Below are positions 60,068 to 64,000 of a DNA stretch of 64,000 nucleotides, one piece after another. This DNA comes from Babylonia areolata (taxonomy: Eukaryota > Mollusca > Gastropoda > Neogastropoda > Buccinidae): NCBI RefSeq assembly GCF_041734735.1, contig NC_134910.1, forward strand, positions 6,377,441 through 6,441,440. Reading direction: 5' to 3'. The notes below the pieces were generated by a model, which saw only the letters and a program-made list of their open reading frames with translations, did no database searches and was not told the DNA's origin. Every line of letters begins with the position of its first letter. Within the stretch, counting starts at the first letter, position 1. Made by a program: the position numbers and the translations under genes.

Positions 60068-60253
60068 CTTGATGACGCCAAACAGCTCAAAGATACACTT
60101 GCGACCCAAGTTGGCGGCAGCGATGATGTCCTCCTGTCGGCACGAGTTGCCGGCGGCAACGGCCTTGGCCGTGGCCATGGTGAGAGGCTTGGTGAAGCGG
60201 ATCAGGTCCTCTGCCGTGGCCTTCCTGGGGATGTCGTCCGTGGCGTCGAACGC
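60068..60253 (-). CDS. TLN1: Talin exon, central R12
   Basis: A 62-codon exon, phase 0 at both ends: AFDATDDIPRKATAEDLIRF, then TKPLTMATAKAVAAGNSCRQ, then EDIIAAANLGRKCIFELFGV, then IK. Human talin reads TSTPEDFIRMTKGITMATAK and AVAAGNSCRQEDVIATANLS here; the MATAKAVAAGNSCRQED block is invariant. The acceptor tctccag abuts a 43-bp array whose every unit repeats tctccag. The donor is gtgtgt. Confidence 0.97.
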
Positions 60254-60778
60254 CTGGAGACACAAACACTGCATGTCTACCTTCAGCATTTTACACCTGG
60301 AGAGACACACACTGCATGTCTACCTTCAACATTTTACACCTGGAGACACACACACTGCATGTCTACCTTCAGCATTTTACACCTGGAGACACACACACTG
60401 CATGTCTATCTTCAGCATTTTACACCTGGAGACACACACACTGCATGTCTACCTTCAACACTTTACACCTGGAGACACACACTGCATGTCTATCTTCAGC
60501 ATTTTACACCTGGAGACACACACACTGCATGTCTATCTTCAGCATTTTACACCTGGAGACACACACACTGCATGTCTACCTTCAACATTTTACACCTGGA
60601 GACACACACACTGCATGTCTACCTTCAGCATTTTACACCTGGAGACACACACACTGCATGTCTACCTTCAGCATTTTACACCTGGAGACACACACACTGC
60701 ATGTCTACCTTCAGCATTTTACACCTGGAGACACACACACTGCATGTCTACCTTCAACATTTTACACCTGGAGACACA
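60254..60778. repeat. 43-bp minisatellite, 12 copies, flush with a talin acceptor
   Basis: The unit is acctggagacacacacactg, then catgtctaccttcagcattt, then tac. It begins at the exon border itself. On the transcript strand each unit ends gtgtgtctccag, the same as the authentic acceptor, but is followed by gtgtaa rather than exon sequence. Confidence 0.95.
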
Positions 60779-61055
60779 TCATGGATTTTGTGCTGATGTT
60801 GTCTGGCACGGTGCCCTGCATGCATCATCTTCATCATGGATTTTGTGCCGATGTTGTCTGACACGGTGCCCTGCATGCATCATCTTCATCATGGATTTTG
60901 TGCTGATGTTGTCTGGCACGGTGCCCTGCATGCATCATCTTCATCATGGATTTTGTGCAGATGTTGTCTGACACGGTGCCCTGCATGCATCATCTTCATC
61001 GTGGATTTTGTGCTGATGTTGTGTGGCACGGTGCCCTGCATGCATCATCTTCATC
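60779..61055. repeat. 55-bp tandem repeat, 5 copies
   Basis: The unit is atggattttgtgctgatgtt, then gtctggcacggtgccctgca, then tgcatcatcttcatc. It follows immediately after the 43-bp array. Confidence 0.95.
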
Positions 61056-61443
61056 ATTTTTCAGTGTGGTCCTTAAATGTGTTCCTCTTTGTCACCACCT
61101 TGCTTTCCAATTTTCCAGCTCTGACAGAATGCTGACGCATGAAAATGACATAATCTAAGCTGCCACTGCAGTCATCTTAAGAAATCCACCATGCACTTTT
61201 TTCTTAATTTTCTATGGAATAGCCACTTTTTTTTTCTTTTCCTATTTTCGCAGCACAGTGACCCTTTATATTTTTTTTGCCCCCCCCCCTGCCCCCCCCC
61301 CACACACACACACACACCCTCCCCCGCAAAAGCAACAAATTTTTCTTTTCATACTCTGGTAACACAGTGACATTTTTGTTGGTTTTTCCAGAACGTACAC
61401 GGACAAGCGGGGACAGTAGGCAAGCATAAGGGAGACGACTGAC
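61056..61443. other. TLN1: Talin intron, single copy
   Basis: It contains a C-rich run at 61281-61300 beside (CA)n. No other feature seen. Confidence 0.5.
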
Positions 61444-61560
61444 CTTGACTTCCTGTCCGATGGCCTCGATGGTGGACTCCAGAGCGCGCGTCCCTCTCAC
61501 GGCCTCGTCCTCCACAGCCTTCACTGTCTTCAGCAGGGAGGTCACGTTGGTCACCATCAC
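61444..61560 (-). CDS. TLN1: Talin exon, start of R12 (most upstream in window)
   Basis: A 39-codon exon, phase 0 at both ends: VMVTNVTSLLKTVKAVEDEA, then VRGTRALESTIEAIGQEVK. Human talin reads VMVTNVTSLLKTVKAVEDEA then TKGTRALEATTEHIRQE, identical over the first 20 residues. The acceptor is acctcag and the donor aag|gtcagt. Counting back from the C-terminus, the ten exons correspond to about the last 420 residues of human talin-1. The upstream rod and the FERM head lie beyond the right edge. Confidence 0.97.
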
Positions 61561-62223
61561 CTGAGGTCATCGTCACTGTGAGGGTCACTACCTGCACCAC
61601 TGTGTGTGTGTATGTGTGTGTGTGTGTGTGTGTGCATGCCGGATGAGCGCATGTGTGTGTATTGCATGTGTGTATGCAAGCCAGCTGAACAAGAAAAGAT
61701 ACATGCACAGACTGAGCATGGAAGAGGATGAAGACAGGTATGTGGAGAGTAGGGTGTGGCTTGGTCAAGTTGGTGGAAGGTGGGGGTGTGGGGGTGTAGG
61801 GAGGGAGGGGAGGGAGGGAGAAAGGCGGGCAGGGAACAGAAGAAGAAAGACTAAGAACAGAGAGGAGAACAGAGAAGAACACAGAGAGAGAGAGAAAGAA
61901 CACAGAGAGAGAACAGAGAGGGCAACAGAGAGGAGAACAGAGGAACAGAGAGGGAGGGAGGAGGAGAACAAAGAGAACAGAGAAGGGGGGGACAGAGACA
62001 GAGAGGAGCAGAAAAAGCAGAGAGGGAAGAGGAAAGGGAGGAGAAGAGGAGAGGTAGGAGAAGAGGAGAAATAAAGGAGGGAGGATGGAGATGGGGTAGG
62101 GAGTCGTGCCTCTGCCCAGTCTCCCCCCTCACACTTGGTCACTGTTCAGAATGCTCTTCTTCCAGCATGCACACCTACCTCACCCCGCCCCCAGTCCTCC
62201 ACACTCACGCACACGCTTGCGCA

Positions 62224-62258
<35 letters not shown>

Positions 62259-64000
62259 AATCGTCTAATATCACTGACAGTGAAAAGACACTAAACTTAA
62301 GAACGAACACATTCATGCATGTAACAAAACACAGAGAGAAAGAGAGAGAGAGAAGACCAGTGAAGAGGAGAACACCAGTGAAACACTGGACAGACAAAAC
62401 AGGGAAAGCTCATACAGACCACCAGCACTGAGAGAAAGCACCCCTTGAGGGGCGCGACTCGTCAACAGCCAGGCAAACCTGCCCACCGCCCCAAGACACT
62501 TTGTTGTGAAGACTGCTAAACCATGGCATCCGCTGCTCGCACTTGGCTCAAACAAGGCTTGTGGTCAACCACCCGTTTGTTTCAAGGCCAAGGAAAGAAA
62601 AACGGCAGGGTGTGGAGGTGGGTGGTGGGGGGAATGGGGGGGGAAGGGAGCAAGGAAACCATGAAGGAAGGAGGATGGGGAGGTGTAGGGACGGGTGGAA
62701 ATCCTGACAGTTTGGTATGGATCACTGCTGTTTTAAAAAAAAATATTCTAAACGGTTTTTACTCTTAGCACAACTTGTTTGTCAAAGTGAGCAGTAACAG
62801 GGACTTTAAAAAAAAAAAAAAAAAATCTTTAAAAATTCCAGATTGTTTCATGATTGTACATTGGCCAGCTGATGTGCTGTGTTCATTTCGTTGTGTCCTG
62901 AGGACAGATTGACGTGGGGGGGTGGGTGGAGGGGAATGACCAGTGACACAATGATGAAAACCGGCCAAAATGCTCATCTCCAAGTTCCCATTTCCTGGCA
63001 GTAAGACGCCTCATCTTTGGCGTGGGTAAAGCTAGCTTACCTGTAACGAATGTCCTTTTTATTCTTCTTTTCTTCCACCAACAGAAAGCAATGTCTCCCG
63101 TATCTTTTCTTTACATATTTCTCTTTTCTTAATAACAAACTAAGTGTAGAGACAGAAAATTTGATTTTCTTTTAATAACATTTGATGACTTTATAAAAAA
63201 TAAAAAAAATCTGACCCCAGTCCTAAAACGTTTTAGTGTACTGTCAGTGCTGTCGACAGGCTTAAAAAATAAACTTTCAAAACAAATCATATCAAACGTT
63301 GTAGACGTTAATAACAAAAAAATAACTGAAGTGGAAGAAGAAAGCTATAGTTCATGGTATATTTGTGACAATGCCATCCAATTTCAATCAGTTCCTTCTA
63401 TAATGAAAAAATATTGCTATGAAAATCAAACATGTTTGTGACAATCCAAACCACATGTATGTCTCTGACAATGAGATACCATGTAAATAAACAAACACAA
63501 AACCACAGACATCTCTCTGACAATGGGATAACATATACACATACAAACACAAAACTAACTACACAAAACATTGTAACACCACATGTATAACACATGGAAT
63601 AAAAGAGACATCAAAGTTTGGAAGTTTATTTGCCATGTACACAATGTTTCTTTGATCGAAAAAAAAGGCACGGTTAACAATATCTCATCTAGTGCAGTGC
63701 TTTAAAGCTCACACGAACCAAAACCTTGGCCCAAAAATGTGGTATCTACAGTGAAACACAATCAAGCTGATATGACTATCCCATTTCACAACAAATAAAA
63801 TCATAATCATACAAAAATACTTCCATCTCTACATCACAAGAGAAACGATACTTTTTCTCAAAAAATACATTAATAAATAAAATCAACAAATAAAAGCACA
63901 GTTACATGGACTACAACCAAAAAGCACCAAACAGCTGATATTGCAGGGTCCACAGGAACCCATTAACATAACACAGGTACAGATAAACCAATAAATACAC
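61561..64000 (-). other. TLN1: Talin intron continuing off the right edge
   Basis: No further talin exon was found on the minus strand. Contents: (TG)n at 61603-61634, GA-rich tract about 61800-62075, (CA)n at 62225-62255, A run at 62810-62825, and an AT-rich unique stretch from 63000 on with a 2-copy repeat near 63425-63560. Confidence 0.6.

Noticed and set aside
59264-60159. Leu/Cys/Ser-rich minus-strand frames resembling a multi-pass membrane protein
   Set aside because: They are the complement of the GACA-type minisatellite, and the true talin exon at 60068-60253 occupies the same strand in its own frame.
62313-62555. 80-codon minus frame upstream of the first talin exon as a further talin exon
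   Set aside because: It shows no likeness to the expected preceding talin sequence (a K-x-A-K-V-M-V-T boundary with a long helical rod) and its composition is not helical-bundle-like.
1-64000. LTR retrotransposon, endogenous virus or Polinton
   Set aside because: No paired long terminal repeats, capsid, envelope, integrase or protein-primed polymerase signatures were seen; the only reverse transcriptase belongs to a LINE.

Overview
This is a eukaryotic window, most likely from a mollusc and probably a gastropod. The evidence is spliced animal genes with GT-AG introns, tRNA-derived SINEs whose bodies resemble those I know from gastropod genomes, a LINE of a type common in marine invertebrates, TTAA-flanked DNA transposons, and a very heavy load of mini- and microsatellites. 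The species cannot be fixed from sequence alone.

Only two host genes are recognisable, arranged tail to tail. On the left, on the plus strand, are the last two exons of a calpain-5/TRA-3-type calpain (2284-2420 and 4869-5051). They encode most of its C-terminal C2 domain. A probable 3' UTR follows, with a good poly(A) signal at 7824. On the right, on the minus strand, are ten consecutive exons of talin, from 61560 down to the stop codon at 20036. They encode about the last 425 residues: the R12 helical bundle, the R13 actin-binding I/LWEQ (THATCH) module and the C-terminal dimerisation helix. All ten reading frames and splice phases join without a gap. The rest of talin lies beyond the right edge and the rest of the calpain beyond the left edge.

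Between the two 3' ends (about 7.9-20.0 kb) lie a 5'-truncated LINE, several minisatellites (including 2.4 kb of a 21-26 bp unit) and sequence that may be a long talin 3' UTR. The talin introns total about 41 kb and consist largely of tandem arrays with unit lengths of about 24 to 97 bp. SINEs and three TTAA-flanked elements are scattered among them. By eye, roughly 40-45% of the window is tandem repeat.

Nearly all long open frames here (up to 876 codons) are minisatellites whose units lack stop codons, so I do not annotate them as proteins. The most interesting signal is the relation between arrays and splice sites. Several arrays begin flush at exon borders and carry copies of the adjoining splice site. 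One duplication beside a 69-bp talin exon supplies a second donor 111 bp downstream in an open reading frame. At least four acceptors are preceded by TG repeats instead of a polypyrimidine tract.

No rRNA, true tRNA gene, CRISPR, LTR element or virus-like element was seen, and no promoter could be supported.
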